A DNA stretch of 64,000 nucleotides from an uncultured Methylobacillus sp. (GTDB lineage: Bacteria > Pseudomonadota > Gammaproteobacteria > Burkholderiales > Methylophilaceae). The stretch is from positions 32,490 through 96,489 of the forward strand of contig CAMLDO010000005.1 of the NCBI GenBank assembly GCA_946478865.1. Direction: 5' to 3'. This document shows positions 35,211-44,870 of this stretch, in pieces. Every line of letters begins with the position of its first letter. Position 1 is the stretch's first letter. The notes under the pieces are model-generated. The model was not told the origin of the DNA. It saw nothing but the letters and a program-made list of their open reading frames with translations, and made no database searches. Made by a program: the position numbers and the translations under genes.

Positions 35211-36490
35211 GCCTTCCCCAGCACGGTTTCCACGAGCCGGCACCAGTACGCCGCGCCGACTGGCAGCACTTCATCATTGAAATCATAGCGCGGGTTGTGC
35301 AGCATGCAGCCGCCTTCGCCGGAGCCGTTGCCCAGCCACACATAGCAGCCTGGCCTGGCCTGCAGCATGAAGGAAAAGTCCTCGGCACCCATTGAAGGCG
35401 GCAGGTCGGTATGGACGTGCTCGGGCCCGACTACGCTTGCGGCCACCGTGCGGCATAGCTCGGCTTCGGCATGGCTGTTCACCGTGGCCGGATAGCCGGA
35501 CTGAATCTCGAATCGGCCTTGCATGCCGAAGGTCGCGGCCACGCCTTCGACGATCTTGCGAACTTCGTCTTCCGCCTGCTGGCGAATGGGCGTGCTGAAT
35601 GCGCGTATCGTGCCGGCGAGATGCACCTGCTCGGGCAGGATGTTATAGGCATCTCCGGCATGAAAGCGGGTGACGCTCACGACGGCCGATTCCAGCGGAT
35701 CGATGCGGCGGCTCACGACGCTTTGCAGCGCCTGCACCAGCGCGCTCCCCGCGAGAATCGCGTCTGATCCCTGGTGCGGCATCGCGGCATGCGCGCCGCG
35801 TCCGGTAAGCGTGATGTCGAAGCGATCGGTAGAGGCCATGACCGGCCCGTCATGTACAGCGAAATGTCCTGCAGGCAGGCCGGGCCAGTTGTGCATGCCG
35901 AACACCGCTTCCATGGGGAAACGCTCGAACAGTCCTTCCTCGACCATCACCCGCCCGCCGCCTTCGGCTTCTTCCGCAGGCTGGAAAATGAAATAAACCG
36001 TTCCGTCGAACTCGCCCGAGTTCGCCAGCCGATCCGCCGCCGCCAGCAGCATGGCGGTGTGTCCGTCATGGCCGCATGCGTGCATGCAGCCTTCGGCCTG
36101 GGAGCGATGGCCGAAATCGTTTTTTTCCGCAATCGGCAGGGCATCCATGTCGGCGCGCAATCCAACTGCACGCGCCGAACTGCCGCGGCTCAGCTTGCCG
36201 ACTACGCCGGTGCCGGCCCAGCCCCGATGTACTTCCAGCCCCAGTTTTTCGAGCACCGAGGCGACGAGATCGCTGGTGCGGTTCTCGCAAAAGGCTAGCT
36301 CGGGATGGGCATGGATATCGCGGCGGATATCGATGTACGCCTGAAAAGTGGATGCGTCAGCGGTAAGGCTCGAAGAAATTTTGGCACCTGCGAAAGTAAA
36401 AGGTCTGGATGAATCGGACGGCTCTCGGGGAATTTTATCCCTCTCGCGGATGGGAGGCGCTGAAAATTTCAGGGGATTTCGAACCTGCAT
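35207..36490 (-). CDS. M20 family metallo-amidohydrolase (M20D, hippurate hydrolase-like)
   Basis: A 427-residue zinc amidohydrolase of the AmhX/HipO/IAA-amino-acid hydrolase group. It has the catalytic-site motifs RRDIHAHPELAF, LRADMDALPI, the metal-binding GCMHACGHDGHTAMLL, and FQPAEEAEGG with the catalytic Glu. SMGAEDFSFMLQARPG near the C-terminus is also typical. Residues 1-50 form an unusual Ser/Pro/Arg-rich lead; homologous sequence begins about residue 48. The annotated ATG is the only ATG upstream of that point, so the true start may be a non-ATG codon. Substrate probably an N-acyl amino acid. Confidence 0.82.
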   Translation of the reverse strand: MQVRNPLKFSAPPIRERDKIPREPSDSSRPFTFAGAKISSSLTADASTFQAYIDIRRDIHAHPELAFCENRTSDLVASVLEKLGLEVHRGWAGTGVVGKLSRGSSARAVGLRADMDALPIAEKNDFGHRSQAEGCMHACGHDGHTAMLLAAADRLANSGEFDGTVYFIFQPAEEAEGGGRVMVEEGLFERFPMEAVFGMHNWPGLPAGHFAVHDGPVMASTDRFDITLTGRGAHAAMPHQGSDAILAGSALVQALQSVVSRRIDPLESAVVSVTRFHAGDAYNILPEQVHLAGTIRAFSTPIRQQAEDEVRKIVEGVAATFGMQGRFEIQSGYPATVNSHAEAELCRTVAASVVGPEHVHTDLPPSMGAEDFSFMLQARPGCYVWLGNGSGEGGCMLHNPRYDFNDEVLPVGAAYWCRLVETVLGKA

Positions 36491-36628
36491 GAGACGGTGG
36501 GCGCCAGGCTGGCGCCGCCGTCCTGCGATGGGGGTAATGCTTAAGTGGTATTTACTGCCCTCGCCCGCCGCTCTACCTTAACCATACGCTAGGCAGGCAA
36601 GTGAGGCGGGCGTGGAATGAGGAGCAGA

Positions 36629-37258
36629 TCAGTTTTCGTCCTCGATGTAGGCCTGATCCGGATCGTAATGAATGATCGCGAGGAACCGGATCGGCATCTG
36701 GATCAGGCGTTCGGGGCGGTGAGGCAATTCGCCCCGGAAGGTCAGCGAATCTCCCGGTTCCAGAATGTATTTTTCGGCGCCGACGCGGTACTCCACCTTG
36801 CCCTCGATCATGTGGATGAACTCCGTGCCCATATGCTCGAAAGGCGGGAACTCTTCGTTCTGTTCCTCGAGCGATACGAGAAACGGCTCGAAGTTTTTCT
36901 GGGGTCCCTGGTCGTAGGCCAGCAGCTGATAGGTGTGACCCCGGCTGGTGCCGCGCCTGACCACTTCCATGCCCTGGCCGCTTTTGACGAATTGCGCCCC
37001 GCCTGCGGGAGCGTTGTAGTCCCGGAACAGCCTGGCCACCGTGACGCCGAGCGAGTTGGCGATCTGCTCCAGATTTTCGAGGCTGGTCGAAGTCAGGCCG
37101 TTTTCGATCTTGCTCAGCATGCCGCGGCTCACGCCGGCGCGCTGGGAGACTTCGGCAATGGTGAGCCCGTGCTGCAGACGGATGTCCCGGATCGTGTGGC
37201 CCAGATGGATATGCAGGGTATGACTTGCATTCAATGTGATGGGGGATGGAACGGTCAT
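36629..37258 (-). CDS. XRE-family regulator with C-terminal cupin domain
   Basis: A 209-residue DNA-binding regulator. Helix-turn-helix at about residues 18-72 (IRDIRLQHGLTIAEVSQRAG then SKIENGLTSTSLENLEQIA), and a cupin sensor domain from about 130 to the end (FIHMIEGKVEYRVGAEKYIL, PGDSLTFRGELPHRPE). It is related in layout to PuuR, which senses a polyamine. The gene is divergent from mgdA, 205 bases away, so it probably controls the N-methylglutamate operon and itself. The ATG at 37258 is preceded by GGAGAG; a TTG 15 bases upstream overlaps that site. Ligand unknown; methylamine, glutamate derivatives or polyamines are possible. Confidence 0.87.
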   Translation of the reverse strand: MTVPSPITLNASHTLHIHLGHTIRDIRLQHGLTIAEVSQRAGVSRGMLSKIENGLTSTSLENLEQIANSLGVTVARLFRDYNAPAGGAQFVKSGQGMEVVRRGTSRGHTYQLLAYDQGPQKNFEPFLVSLEEQNEEFPPFEHMGTEFIHMIEGKVEYRVGAEKYILEPGDSLTFRGELPHRPERLIQMPIRFLAIIHYDPDQAYIEDEN

Positions 37259-37301
37259 CCTGAATCTCTCCAAGGGTTAACTCGACCACAGTCTATCACC
37301 A

Positions 37302-37431
37302 AGTTTCATAAAACTAAAAAAAGTTGAACAAAAGTATTGACAGCCGAATATGGCTTATGGGTAAATACGCTTAACTTGTTTCATGCGGTTAAATAAAGTT
37401 GTCTGGGAGTTTTTCTGGGGTAAAGACAACT
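37302..37431 (+). promoter_or_regulatory. Divergent control region of the XRE regulator and mgd operon
   Basis: Three elements are seen. An AT-rich inverted repeat AGTTT-cata-AAACT lies at 37302-37315, a possible operator. A perfect -35 TTGACA at 37337-37342 has only a weak -10 (GTAAAT, 37361-37366, 18-base spacer), as in a regulated promoter. A long-range inverted repeat pairs AGTTGTCT (37397-37404) with AGACAACT (37424-37431) in the leader just upstream of mgdA, and could be an operator or an mRNA hairpin. All assignments are by eye. Confidence 0.45.
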
Positions 37432-37463
37432 GTCATGTTCAAGATCATTTAAAGGGAGTTGAA

Positions 37464-38705
37464 ATGCCTCTGAGATTACTCAAGTACGCCCTCAGCCGTG
37501 AGCATCCCGCGCCACGGTTTTTCAGGGCGTGCGAAAACCCGAAAGATAGTTATGACGTCGTAATCATCGGGGGCGGAGGGCACGGCCTTGCCGCAGCCTA
37601 CTATCTGGCCAAGGATCACGGCATCACCAATGTGGCCGTTCTCGAACGCGGTTATATCGGCGGTGGCAATACCGGCCGCAATACCACGATCGTCCGCTCC
37701 AACTATCTCACCCCCGAAGGCGTGAATTTCTACAACGCCAGCGTCAAATTGTTCGAGGACCTCTCGCAAGACCTCGACCTCAACCTGTTCTATTCCACCC
37801 GCGGCCACTTCACCCTGGCACACACCGAATCCGCCATGCGCACCATGCGCTGGCGCGCTGAAGTCAACAAGCATGTCGGTGTGGAAAGCTATGTGGTCGG
37901 CCCCGATGAAATCTCCAAGGCCTGTCCGCAGCTCGATATCTCCTGTAGCGGGCAGGCGCCTATCCTCGGCGCGCTCTACCATGCGCCGGGTTCGGTGGCA
38001 CGCCATGACGCGGTGGCCTGGGGTTATGCGCGCGGTGCTGACCAGCGCGGCGTCGAGATTTTCCAGAGCACCGAAGTAACAGGTATCGACGTGCAGGGCG
38101 GCAAGGTCAAGGGCGTGCAGACCAATCGCGGCTACATCTCCACTAATAAGGTGTTGTCGGCGGTTGCAGGCTTCACGCCTCGCATCACCAAGATGGTGGA
38201 CGTCGAGACGCCTATCGTGATCCAGCCGCTGCAGGCTTGCGTGAGCGAACCGATGAAGCCGTGGCTGGACACCATCCTGGTGTCGGGCAGCCTGCATGTG
38301 TATGTCAGCCAGTCCTCGCGCGGCGAGCTGGTCATGGGTTCGTCGCTCGACCCCTACGAAGTGCATTCCACGCGTTCTTCGCTCGACTTCGTGGAAGGTC
38401 TCACGACGCACATCCTCGACATGTTCCCCTTCCTTTCCAACGTCAAGGTCGTTCGCCAGTGGGCGGGCATGGCCGATATCACACCGGACTTCGCGCCCAT
38501 CATGGGCAAGACGCCGGTGGAAGGCTTCTACCTGGATGCAGGCTGGGGCACATGGGGCTTCAAGGCGACGCCGATCAGCGGCAAGACCATGGCAGAAACA
38601 ATCGCGAATGATCGCCCGCCCGAGCTGATCCATTCCTTCCGCCTCTCGCGCTTCGAAGAGTACGAGTTGACCGGGGAAAAGGGCGCCGCTTCGGTGGGCC
38701 ATTAA
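37464..38705 (+). CDS. mgdA: N-methylglutamate dehydrogenase subunit A (sarcosine oxidase beta-like)
   Basis: A 413-residue flavoprotein, homologue of the beta subunit (SoxB) of heterotetrameric sarcosine oxidase, carrying the FAD-binding Rossmann motif VVIIGGGGHG (32-41). In the N-methylglutamate pathway the MgdABCD complex oxidises N-methylglutamate to glutamate and formaldehyde (or methylene-tetrahydrofolate). The ATG at 37464 has AAGGGAG 8 bases upstream and is preferred to an earlier in-frame ATG in the control region. It is followed by mgdB after 11 bases. Context with gmaS and mgsABC separates it from true sarcosine oxidase. Confidence 0.92.
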   Translation: MPLRLLKYALSREHPAPRFFRACENPKDSYDVVIIGGGGHGLAAAYYLAKDHGITNVAVLERGYIGGGNTGRNTTIVRSNYLTPEGVNFYNASVKLFEDLSQDLDLNLFYSTRGHFTLAHTESAMRTMRWRAEVNKHVGVESYVVGPDEISKACPQLDISCSGQAPILGALYHAPGSVARHDAVAWGYARGADQRGVEIFQSTEVTGIDVQGGKVKGVQTNRGYISTNKVLSAVAGFTPRITKMVDVETPIVIQPLQACVSEPMKPWLDTILVSGSLHVYVSQSSRGELVMGSSLDPYEVHSTRSSLDFVEGLTTHILDMFPFLSNVKVVRQWAGMADITPDFAPIMGKTPVEGFYLDAGWGTWGFKATPISGKTMAETIANDRPPELIHSFRLSRFEEYELTGEKGAASVGH

Positions 38706-38716
38706 GGGGAAGACGC

Positions 38717-38980
38717 ATGAAATTACTTAAATGTCCGATGAATGGGGAGCGGCCGCTGAGCGAATTCGTGTTCGGCGGGGAAGTGCGTGAAATGCCGGAC
38801 CCGAATACCTGTAGCGACCAGGAGTGGGCTGCTTATGTGCACTACCGCAGCGGCGCTCCTGGCATGAAGAAGGAGTGGTGGTACCACGGCCCCAGCGGCA
38901 CCTGGTTCATTGCCGAACGCAACACCCTGCTCGACGAAGTGGCACGTACTTATCTATACGGTCAGGAGGGCAAGCAATGA
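38717..38980 (+). CDS. mgdB: N-methylglutamate dehydrogenase subunit B (sarcosine oxidase delta-like)
   Basis: An 87-residue SoxD-like subunit. In heterotetrameric sarcosine oxidase the delta subunit binds zinc through Cys6, Cys9, His59 and Cys63 (recalled from the structure). Here Cys6 is present in LKCPMNG, but position 9 is Asn, and after His57 the position four residues on is Gly61. So the zinc site looks largely lost. The W-x-H...W-F-I-A-E-R-N-T region that packs against the large subunit is kept. It overlaps mgdC by 4 bases. Confidence 0.88.
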   Translation: MKLLKCPMNGERPLSEFVFGGEVREMPDPNTCSDQEWAAYVHYRSGAPGMKKEWWYHGPSGTWFIAERNTLLDEVARTYLYGQEGKQ

Positions 38981-41883
38981 GCACGCGGCTGCCAAAACAG
39001 AACGGCGAATGGATCAATCGCAGCAAGCCGGTGCGCTTCACCTTCGAAGGCAACAGCTTTGAAGGTTTCGAAGGCGATACCATCAGCAGCGCCCTGTGGG
39101 CGAGCGACCAGCAAGTGCTGGGACGCAGCTTCAAGTACCACCGTCCGCGCGGGGTGCTGAGCCTCGCCAACCATGACGTCAATGTCATGGTCACCGACGG
39201 CATCGATACCAATATGCGCGGCGACGTCGTGGCGGTAAAGACCGGCATGAAGCTCACGGCCGTCAATACCGACGGCGGCGTGAAGAACGACCGCAACCGC
39301 TACATCGACAAGATCGCCAAGTTCCTGCCGGTCGGCTTCTATTACAAGGCCTTCCATACTCCCAAGAACCTGTTCCCGTTCTGGGAAAACATCATCCGCA
39401 AGGCGGCGGGTCTGGGCGTGGTCAACTTCCAGTATCCGCGCATCCTCAAGCGCAAGACCAACCGGCATTGCGACCTGCTCGTCATCGGTGCGGGCGCTTC
39501 CGGCCTGACCGCTGCCATCGTGGCCGCGCGCAGCGGGCTGGAAGTGGTGATCGTCGACGAAAATGCGCAGGCAGGCGGCAGCCTGGGCTATGACCGCGCC
39601 GGTTCGTCCGAAACGATCACCCAGTTGCAAGAGCTGATGTCGCAGGTCGGCCAGTATCCGAACGTGACGCTCATGACCGGCGCTTATGCCGCCGGCTACT
39701 ACGCCGATCATCTCGTGCCCATCGTGCATGCGGACGGCATCGTCAAGGTACGCGCCAAGGCCGTGATCGTCGCCAGCGGCGTGTTCGAGCAGCCGCCGGT
39801 ATTCCGCAACAACGACCTGCCCGGCGTGATGCTGGGTTCGGCGGCGCAGCGCCTGATATACCGCTATGCCGTGAAGCCGTTCAGCAACGGCGTCGTGGTG
39901 ACCGCGAATGCGCACGGCTATCGCGTGGCGCTGGATCTGCTGCATGCCGGCTGCAAGGTGAACGCATTGATCGACATGCGCGCCGCCGGTGAATCCGGCG
40001 CACTGGCAACCGAACTTGCACGCAAGGGCGTGGCTATCCGCAAGGGCAGCTGTGTCTATGAAGTGCTGCCCGCCTCCGGGAACATGGGCGTGCAGGGCGT
40101 CAAGGTGTGCAGCTACGACGAAAGCACCGCTCAGGCCAATCCTTCTACCGCCGAAACCATCGAATGCGACGGGGTGGCGATGAGCGCGGGCTGGGCACCT
40201 GCCGCCGCGCTGCTGTATCAGGCTGGCACTGCGATGCGCTACGAGAACAGCTTGCATCAGTTCGTCCCCGCGCGTCTGCCCAAGGGCGTGTTCGCCGCGG
40301 GCAAGGTGAACGGCGTCTATCGCCTGGAAGACCGCATGCATGACGGCGCGCGCGCCGTGGCCGATGTACTGCGCCATCTCGGTATGGAAGGTCCGGAGAT
40401 CGACGTGCCGGAGCATGCCGAAGCTGCTCCTAGCCACCCTTATCCGGTGGTGCCGCATCCCGATGCGAAGAATTTCGTCGACTTCGACGAGGACTTGCAG
40501 GTCAAGGACTTCGTCAACGCGGCGAAGGAAGGCTTCGACAACATCGAGCTCATGAAGCGCTTCACCACGGTGGGGATGGGCCCGAGCCAGGGCAAGCATT
40601 CCAACATGAATGCGATCCGCATCCTCGCCCGTATCCGCGGCGTGCCCGTCGACAAGATTGGCACCACTACGGCGCGTCCCTTCTTTCATCCGACGCCGAT
40701 CGGGCATCTGGGCGGCCGCAGCTTCCATCCGCATCGCCTGACCGCCATGCACGGCTGGCACGAGGCAGCGGGCGCGGTATTCAGCGAAGGCGGCGTCTGG
40801 GTACGTCCTGCGTATTACGCCAAGCCGGGCTTGTCGGCCCATGACATCGTTCAGGACGAAGCCATGACGGTACGCACTTCGGCCGGCATGATCGACGCCA
40901 GCACGCTCGGCAAGATCGAAGTGTGCGGGCCGGACGCTTCCCACTTCCTCGAGCGTTTCTACACCGGCAGCTACGGCAGCCAGAAGGTGGGCGAAATCCG
41001 CTTCGCGCTGCTGCTCGACGAGGCCGGCGTGGTCACGGACGACGGCGTGGTCGCGCGGCTTGCCGACGACAAGTTCTACGTCTCCACCAACACAGCGAAT
41101 GCGGCCGCGGTTTACCGCGAGATGCAGCGCTGGCTGCAGAAGTGGCAGCTCAACGTGTTTCTCATCAACGTCACCGGCGCCTATGCCGCCATGAACCTGG
41201 CCGGCCCCAATGCCCGCAAGATTCTCGCGAAGGTCGCATCGGTCGATGTTTCCGAGAAGGAGTTCCCGGCATCGCACTTCCGCGAAGGCAAGGTGGCCGG
41301 CGTGCCGGCACGCATCCTGCGTGTGAATTTCGTGGCCGATGAGGCATTCGAGATTCACGTGCCGGCAGCACAGGCGCGCACTGCCTGGGAAGCACTCATG
41401 GAAGCCGGTCTGGAAGAAGGCCTGCGCCCGTTCGGGACCGATGCCCAGCGTCTGCTGCGCCTGGAGATGGGCAACCATCTGGTCAGCCATGACACCGACG
41501 GCCTCACCAATCCGTTCGAAATCGGCGCGGAATGGGCCTTGCGCATGGGCAAGCCGTTCTTCGTCGGCCAGCGCAGCCTCAAGATCATCGCCAAGCGCAG
41601 CGTCACCAAGCGTCTCGTTCCCTACGTGCTGGACGAGGGTTTCAACGGCGAGATGCCGCAGGAATGCAATCTCGTCATCGACGAAGCAGGGCAGATCAAG
41701 GGCCGCGTCACCAGTATCGCCTACAGCCGCTCGGTCGGCCGCGTCATCGGGTTCGCCTACGTCGATCCCGCCAGCGTCGCACCGGGTTCCCGCTTCCAGA
41801 TCCGCACGGACGGAGGCTCCCTGGTGAAGGCCACGGTTGTGAAGACGCCGTTTATCAAGAGCAGCAAAGGAGACCAGGCATGA
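38977..41883 (+). CDS. mgdC: N-methylglutamate dehydrogenase subunit C (sarcosine oxidase alpha-like)
   Basis: A 968-residue large subunit, the usual SoxA length. The N-terminal domain (about 1-110) has the SFKYHRPRG segment. A dinucleotide-binding domain begins at LLVIGAGASG (167-176). A C-terminal glycine-cleavage T-like domain (about 590-960) normally binds tetrahydrofolate and accepts the methylene group. It oxidises N-methylglutamate together with MgdA. The start at 38977 overlaps the mgdB stop (ATGA) and is preceded by AGGAGGGCAAGCA. It overlaps mgdD the same way. Confidence 0.92.
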   Translation: MSTRLPKQNGEWINRSKPVRFTFEGNSFEGFEGDTISSALWASDQQVLGRSFKYHRPRGVLSLANHDVNVMVTDGIDTNMRGDVVAVKTGMKLTAVNTDGGVKNDRNRYIDKIAKFLPVGFYYKAFHTPKNLFPFWENIIRKAAGLGVVNFQYPRILKRKTNRHCDLLVIGAGASGLTAAIVAARSGLEVVIVDENAQAGGSLGYDRAGSSETITQLQELMSQVGQYPNVTLMTGAYAAGYYADHLVPIVHADGIVKVRAKAVIVASGVFEQPPVFRNNDLPGVMLGSAAQRLIYRYAVKPFSNGVVVTANAHGYRVALDLLHAGCKVNALIDMRAAGESGALATELARKGVAIRKGSCVYEVLPASGNMGVQGVKVCSYDESTAQANPSTAETIECDGVAMSAGWAPAAALLYQAGTAMRYENSLHQFVPARLPKGVFAAGKVNGVYRLEDRMHDGARAVADVLRHLGMEGPEIDVPEHAEAAPSHPYPVVPHPDAKNFVDFDEDLQVKDFVNAAKEGFDNIELMKRFTTVGMGPSQGKHSNMNAIRILARIRGVPVDKIGTTTARPFFHPTPIGHLGGRSFHPHRLTAMHGWHEAAGAVFSEGGVWVRPAYYAKPGLSAHDIVQDEAMTVRTSAGMIDASTLGKIEVCGPDASHFLERFYTGSYGSQKVGEIRFALLLDEAGVVTDDGVVARLADDKFYVSTNTANAAAVYREMQRWLQKWQLNVFLINVTGAYAAMNLAGPNARKILAKVASVDVSEKEFPASHFREGKVAGVPARILRVNFVADEAFEIHVPAAQARTAWEALMEAGLEEGLRPFGTDAQRLLRLEMGNHLVSHDTDGLTNPFEIGAEWALRMGKPFFVGQRSLKIIAKRSVTKRLVPYVLDEGFNGEMPQECNLVIDEAGQIKGRVTSIAYSRSVGRVIGFAYVDPASVAPGSRFQIRTDGGSLVKATVVKTPFIKSSKGDQA

Positions 41884-42551
41884 GCGCGGTTACACGGCAA
41901 ACCCCGGTTGCGTTCGCGCAACAGCACCTCGCGCCGAAGATGACGGTGGTGCACGGCATGGAGATTCCGCTCGAATTCGCGAGCGCTGAAATCGAGCACA
42001 AGCGCAAGGTCAATCTCGGCATCTGCGACGTGAGCTGCTTCTCCCGCTTCGGCGTCAAGGGCCGCAACGTCGTCCAGTGGCTCAACGAGCAGAAGATCGA
42101 GATTCCCTCCGAGCCCAACTCCTGGGTGCAGCAGGGCGAATCGCTGGTGCTGCGGCTCGGCAACAGCGAGTTCCTGGTGGAAGACCAGCTCGAAGGCAAG
42201 GCATGCGCGTCGCTGGACGGGGCCGTGATGCCCGAGGCCTACGGCGTTTACAAAATCCAGCGCAACGATACCGCTTTGCTGTTGAGCGGCAGCCATGTGC
42301 AGGAACTCTTTTCGGAAATTTGCGCGATCGATCTGCGCGACGGGGCGCTGCCCTACGGCAAGGTGGTGATGACGCAAATGGCCGGGATTTCGGTCACCGT
42401 TCTGAGGCAGAAATTCAACGGCGAAGATGTATACCGCCTTTGGTGCGACGGCACATACGGCCCGTACCTCTGGGAAACGCTATTGGAAATCGCGGAAGAG
42501 GTGGGAGGCGGTGCAGTTGGGCTTTCCTGTCACTACAAGGAAATGCTCTAG
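41880..42551 (+). CDS. mgdD: N-methylglutamate dehydrogenase subunit D (sarcosine oxidase gamma-like)
   Basis: A 223-residue SoxG-like subunit with a GcvT-related fold; segments such as [17 protein letters not shown] and [16 protein letters not shown] match the gamma-subunit pattern. It completes the four-subunit complex. The start lies in the mgdC stop (ATGA), preceded by AAAGGAGACCAGGC. A 47-base gap separates it from gmaS, without a terminator, so the operon probably continues. Confidence 0.9.
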   Translation: MSAVTRQTPVAFAQQHLAPKMTVVHGMEIPLEFASAEIEHKRKVNLGICDVSCFSRFGVKGRNVVQWLNEQKIEIPSEPNSWVQQGESLVLRLGNSEFLVEDQLEGKACASLDGAVMPEAYGVYKIQRNDTALLLSGSHVQELFSEICAIDLRDGALPYGKVVMTQMAGISVTVLRQKFNGEDVYRLWCDGTYGPYLWETLLEIAEEVGGGAVGLSCHYKEML

Positions 42552-42598
42552 GGCGGGTTCATGCCCAACTGGCGGTATTACTTTCTAGGGAGATGCGT

Positions 42599-43933
42599 AT
42601 GAAAACGTTGGCAGAAGCAAAGAAGTTTCTGAAAGACAATGACGTCAAGTATGTTTTGGCGCAGTTCGTGGACATTCACGGGGTGGCGAAAGTCAAATCC
42701 GTGCCGGCGGACCATCTTGAGGACATTCTCAAAAACGGTGCCGGGTTCGCGGGCGGCGCCATCTGGGGCATGGGCATCGAGCCCAACGGTCCCGACTACA
42801 TGGCGGTGGGCGAGCTCTCTACCCTGAGTCTCGTGCCCTGGCAGCCTGGCTATGCGCGCATCATTTGCGACGGCCATGTCGAAGGCAAGCCTTACGACTA
42901 TGACTCGCGCGTGATTCTCAAGCGCCAGATCGAGCGCCTCGCCAAGAACGGCTGGACGCTGTACACCGGCCTGGAGCCCGAGTTCTCGCTGCTGCGCATG
43001 GACGAGAACGGCTGCATCCATCCGCACGATCCGACCGACAAGCTGCAGAAGCCCTGTTACGACTACAAGGGCATCACGCGCCATTCGCCTTTCCTGGAAA
43101 AGCTGACGGAATCCCTGCGTGCCGTGGGCATGGACGTCTACCAGATCGACCACGAGGACGCGAACGGCCAGTTCGAGATCAACTATACCTACGCCGACTG
43201 CCTCAAGAGCGCGGACGACTACATCATGTTCAAGATGGCGGCGAGCGAGATTGCCAACGAAATGGGCATGATCTGTTCGTTCATGCCCAAGCCGTTCAGC
43301 AATCGCCCGGGCAACGGCATGCACATGCACATGTCCATCGGCGACGGCAAGAAGAGCCTGTTCCATGACGACAGCGACCCGACCGGCCACGGCCTGTCCA
43401 AGCTCGCCTACCACTTCATGGCGGGTATCCTCGCCCACGCCCCGGCGCTGTGCGCACTGGCCGCCCCGACCGTGAACTCCTACAAGCGACTGGTCGTCGG
43501 CCGCTCGCTCACGGGCGCCACCTGGGCACCGGCCTACATCTCCTACGGCAACAACAACCGCTCGACCATGGTGCGTATCCCCTACGGCCGTATCGAGCTG
43601 CGCCTGCCGGACGGCGCCTGCAATCCCTACCTCCCCACCGCCGCGGTCATTGCCGCCGGTCTGGACGGGGTCGAGCGCGAACTCATGCCGGGCAAGGGCC
43701 ACGACATCAACCTGTATGACCTCAGCCCCGCAGAGCTCAAGAAACTCAAGATCGGCATCCTGCCGCAGAACCTCAACGAAGCGCTCAACGAGCTCGAGAA
43801 CGACAAGGTGCTGTGCGATGCGCTCGGCAACGGCGTGATCTCGGAATTCCTCAATCTGAAACGCATGGAGTGGGTGGATTACATGCGCCACGTTTCCGAT
43901 TGGGAAATCAACCGCTACGTCGAATTTTATTAA
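42599..43933 (+). CDS. gmaS: Gamma-glutamylmethylamide synthetase
   Basis: A 444-residue enzyme of the glutamine synthetase superfamily (type III-like GlnA) that ligates methylamine to glutamate with ATP. Length and sequence match GmaS: the start [29 protein letters not shown] (metal-binding Glu), the GNGMHMHMS metal/ATP segment, and the [18 protein letters not shown] active-site strand. Of two adjacent in-frame ATG codons (42593, 42599) the second is chosen because AGGGAG then has a 6-base spacing. gmaS is the diagnostic gene for the N-methylglutamate or gamma-glutamylmethylamide route. Confidence 0.95.
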   Translation: MKTLAEAKKFLKDNDVKYVLAQFVDIHGVAKVKSVPADHLEDILKNGAGFAGGAIWGMGIEPNGPDYMAVGELSTLSLVPWQPGYARIICDGHVEGKPYDYDSRVILKRQIERLAKNGWTLYTGLEPEFSLLRMDENGCIHPHDPTDKLQKPCYDYKGITRHSPFLEKLTESLRAVGMDVYQIDHEDANGQFEINYTYADCLKSADDYIMFKMAASEIANEMGMICSFMPKPFSNRPGNGMHMHMSIGDGKKSLFHDDSDPTGHGLSKLAYHFMAGILAHAPALCALAAPTVNSYKRLVVGRSLTGATWAPAYISYGNNNRSTMVRIPYGRIELRLPDGACNPYLPTAAVIAAGLDGVERELMPGKGHDINLYDLSPAELKKLKIGILPQNLNEALNELENDKVLCDALGNGVISEFLNLKRMEWVDYMRHVSDWEINRYVEFY

Positions 43934-43973
43934 TCAGGCCTGTGAGACAGGCAAACACAAAGGAGTAAGCAAT

Positions 43974-44870
43974 ATGTGTGGAATCGTAGGACTACTCGTC
44001 AAGAATCCCAAGCTGCGCCCCCAGATCGGGGAGCTCATGATGCCGATGCTGATCGGCATGACCGAGCGCGGCCCGGACTCCGCCGGTCTCGCCATCTTCG
44101 GCGCGCCGACGGCGAACGACAGCCGCAAGTTCAGCCTCTACGCCGCTGATGAAGACTTCAACTGGCAGAAGCTGGGCCATGACTTCACGACGCATCTCGG
44201 CAGCCCGGCCCAGATCGAGGTCAAGGTCAACCATGCAGTGCTGACCACCCACCTCGAGCCGAACACGGTCAAGGTCTGGCTGAAGGAGCACTATCCGCAG
44301 CTGCACCTGCTGTCCGTGGGCCAGCTCATGGACATCTACAAGGATACCGGCACCCCGGCGGAAGTCGCGGCACGCTATGGCTTCCAGAACCTGTCCGGCA
44401 CCCATCTCGTCGGCCACACCCGCATGGCGACCGAATCCGCCGTGACCCCGGCCCACGCCCACCCGTTCACCGCAGGCGAAGACTGGTGCCTGGTGCATAA
44501 CGGCTCGCTCTCCAACCCGAACAGCCTGCGCCGCATGCTGCAGCACCAGGGCATCAGCTTCGAGACCGACAACGATACCGAAGCCGCTTGCCGCTTCCTG
44601 GAATGGCGCATGCGCGAAGGCGACGACCTGCGCACCGCGCTCAACAAGGGTTTCGATGAGCTGGACGGCTTCTTCACGCTGCTCATGGGCACCAAGGACC
44701 AGCTCGCGCTGGTACGCGACCCGTTCGCATGCAAGCCGGCCATCGTTGCCGAGCACGACGATTACGTGGCGATCGCTTCCGAGTACCGCTCGCTGGCGCA
44801 CCTGCCGGACGTCAAGAACGCCAATCTTTACGAACCGATGCCTGAGGAACTTTACATATGGAAAGTCTAG
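43974..44870 (+). CDS. mgsA: N-methylglutamate synthase subunit A (glutamine amidotransferase class II)
   Basis: A 298-residue Ntn-type amidotransferase subunit resembling the N-terminal glutaminase domain of glutamate synthase. The nucleophile is Cys2 (MCGIVGLL). The glutamine-binding GHTRMATESAVTPAHAHPF and the oxyanion VHNGSLSNPNSLRR segments are present. In MgsABC it would release methylamine from gamma-glutamylmethylamide for transfer to 2-oxoglutarate. AAGGAGTAAGCAAT gives a strong ribosome-binding site. It overlaps mgsB by 13 bases. Confidence 0.93.
   Translation: MCGIVGLLVKNPKLRPQIGELMMPMLIGMTERGPDSAGLAIFGAPTANDSRKFSLYAADEDFNWQKLGHDFTTHLGSPAQIEVKVNHAVLTTHLEPNTVKVWLKEHYPQLHLLSVGQLMDIYKDTGTPAEVAARYGFQNLSGTHLVGHTRMATESAVTPAHAHPFTAGEDWCLVHNGSLSNPNSLRRMLQHQGISFETDNDTEAACRFLEWRMREGDDLRTALNKGFDELDGFFTLLMGTKDQLALVRDPFACKPAIVAEHDDYVAIASEYRSLAHLPDVKNANLYEPMPEELYIWKV

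Noticed and set aside
36348..36581. A 77-codon + strand open frame between the M20 peptidase and the XRE regulator
   Set aside because: Overlaps the start of the M20 gene, no ribosome-binding site and no recognisable sequence.
37464..42551. Heterotetrameric sarcosine oxidase (soxBDAG)
   Set aside because: Subunit order and homology fit, but direct linkage to gmaS and mgsABC points to N-methylglutamate dehydrogenase.
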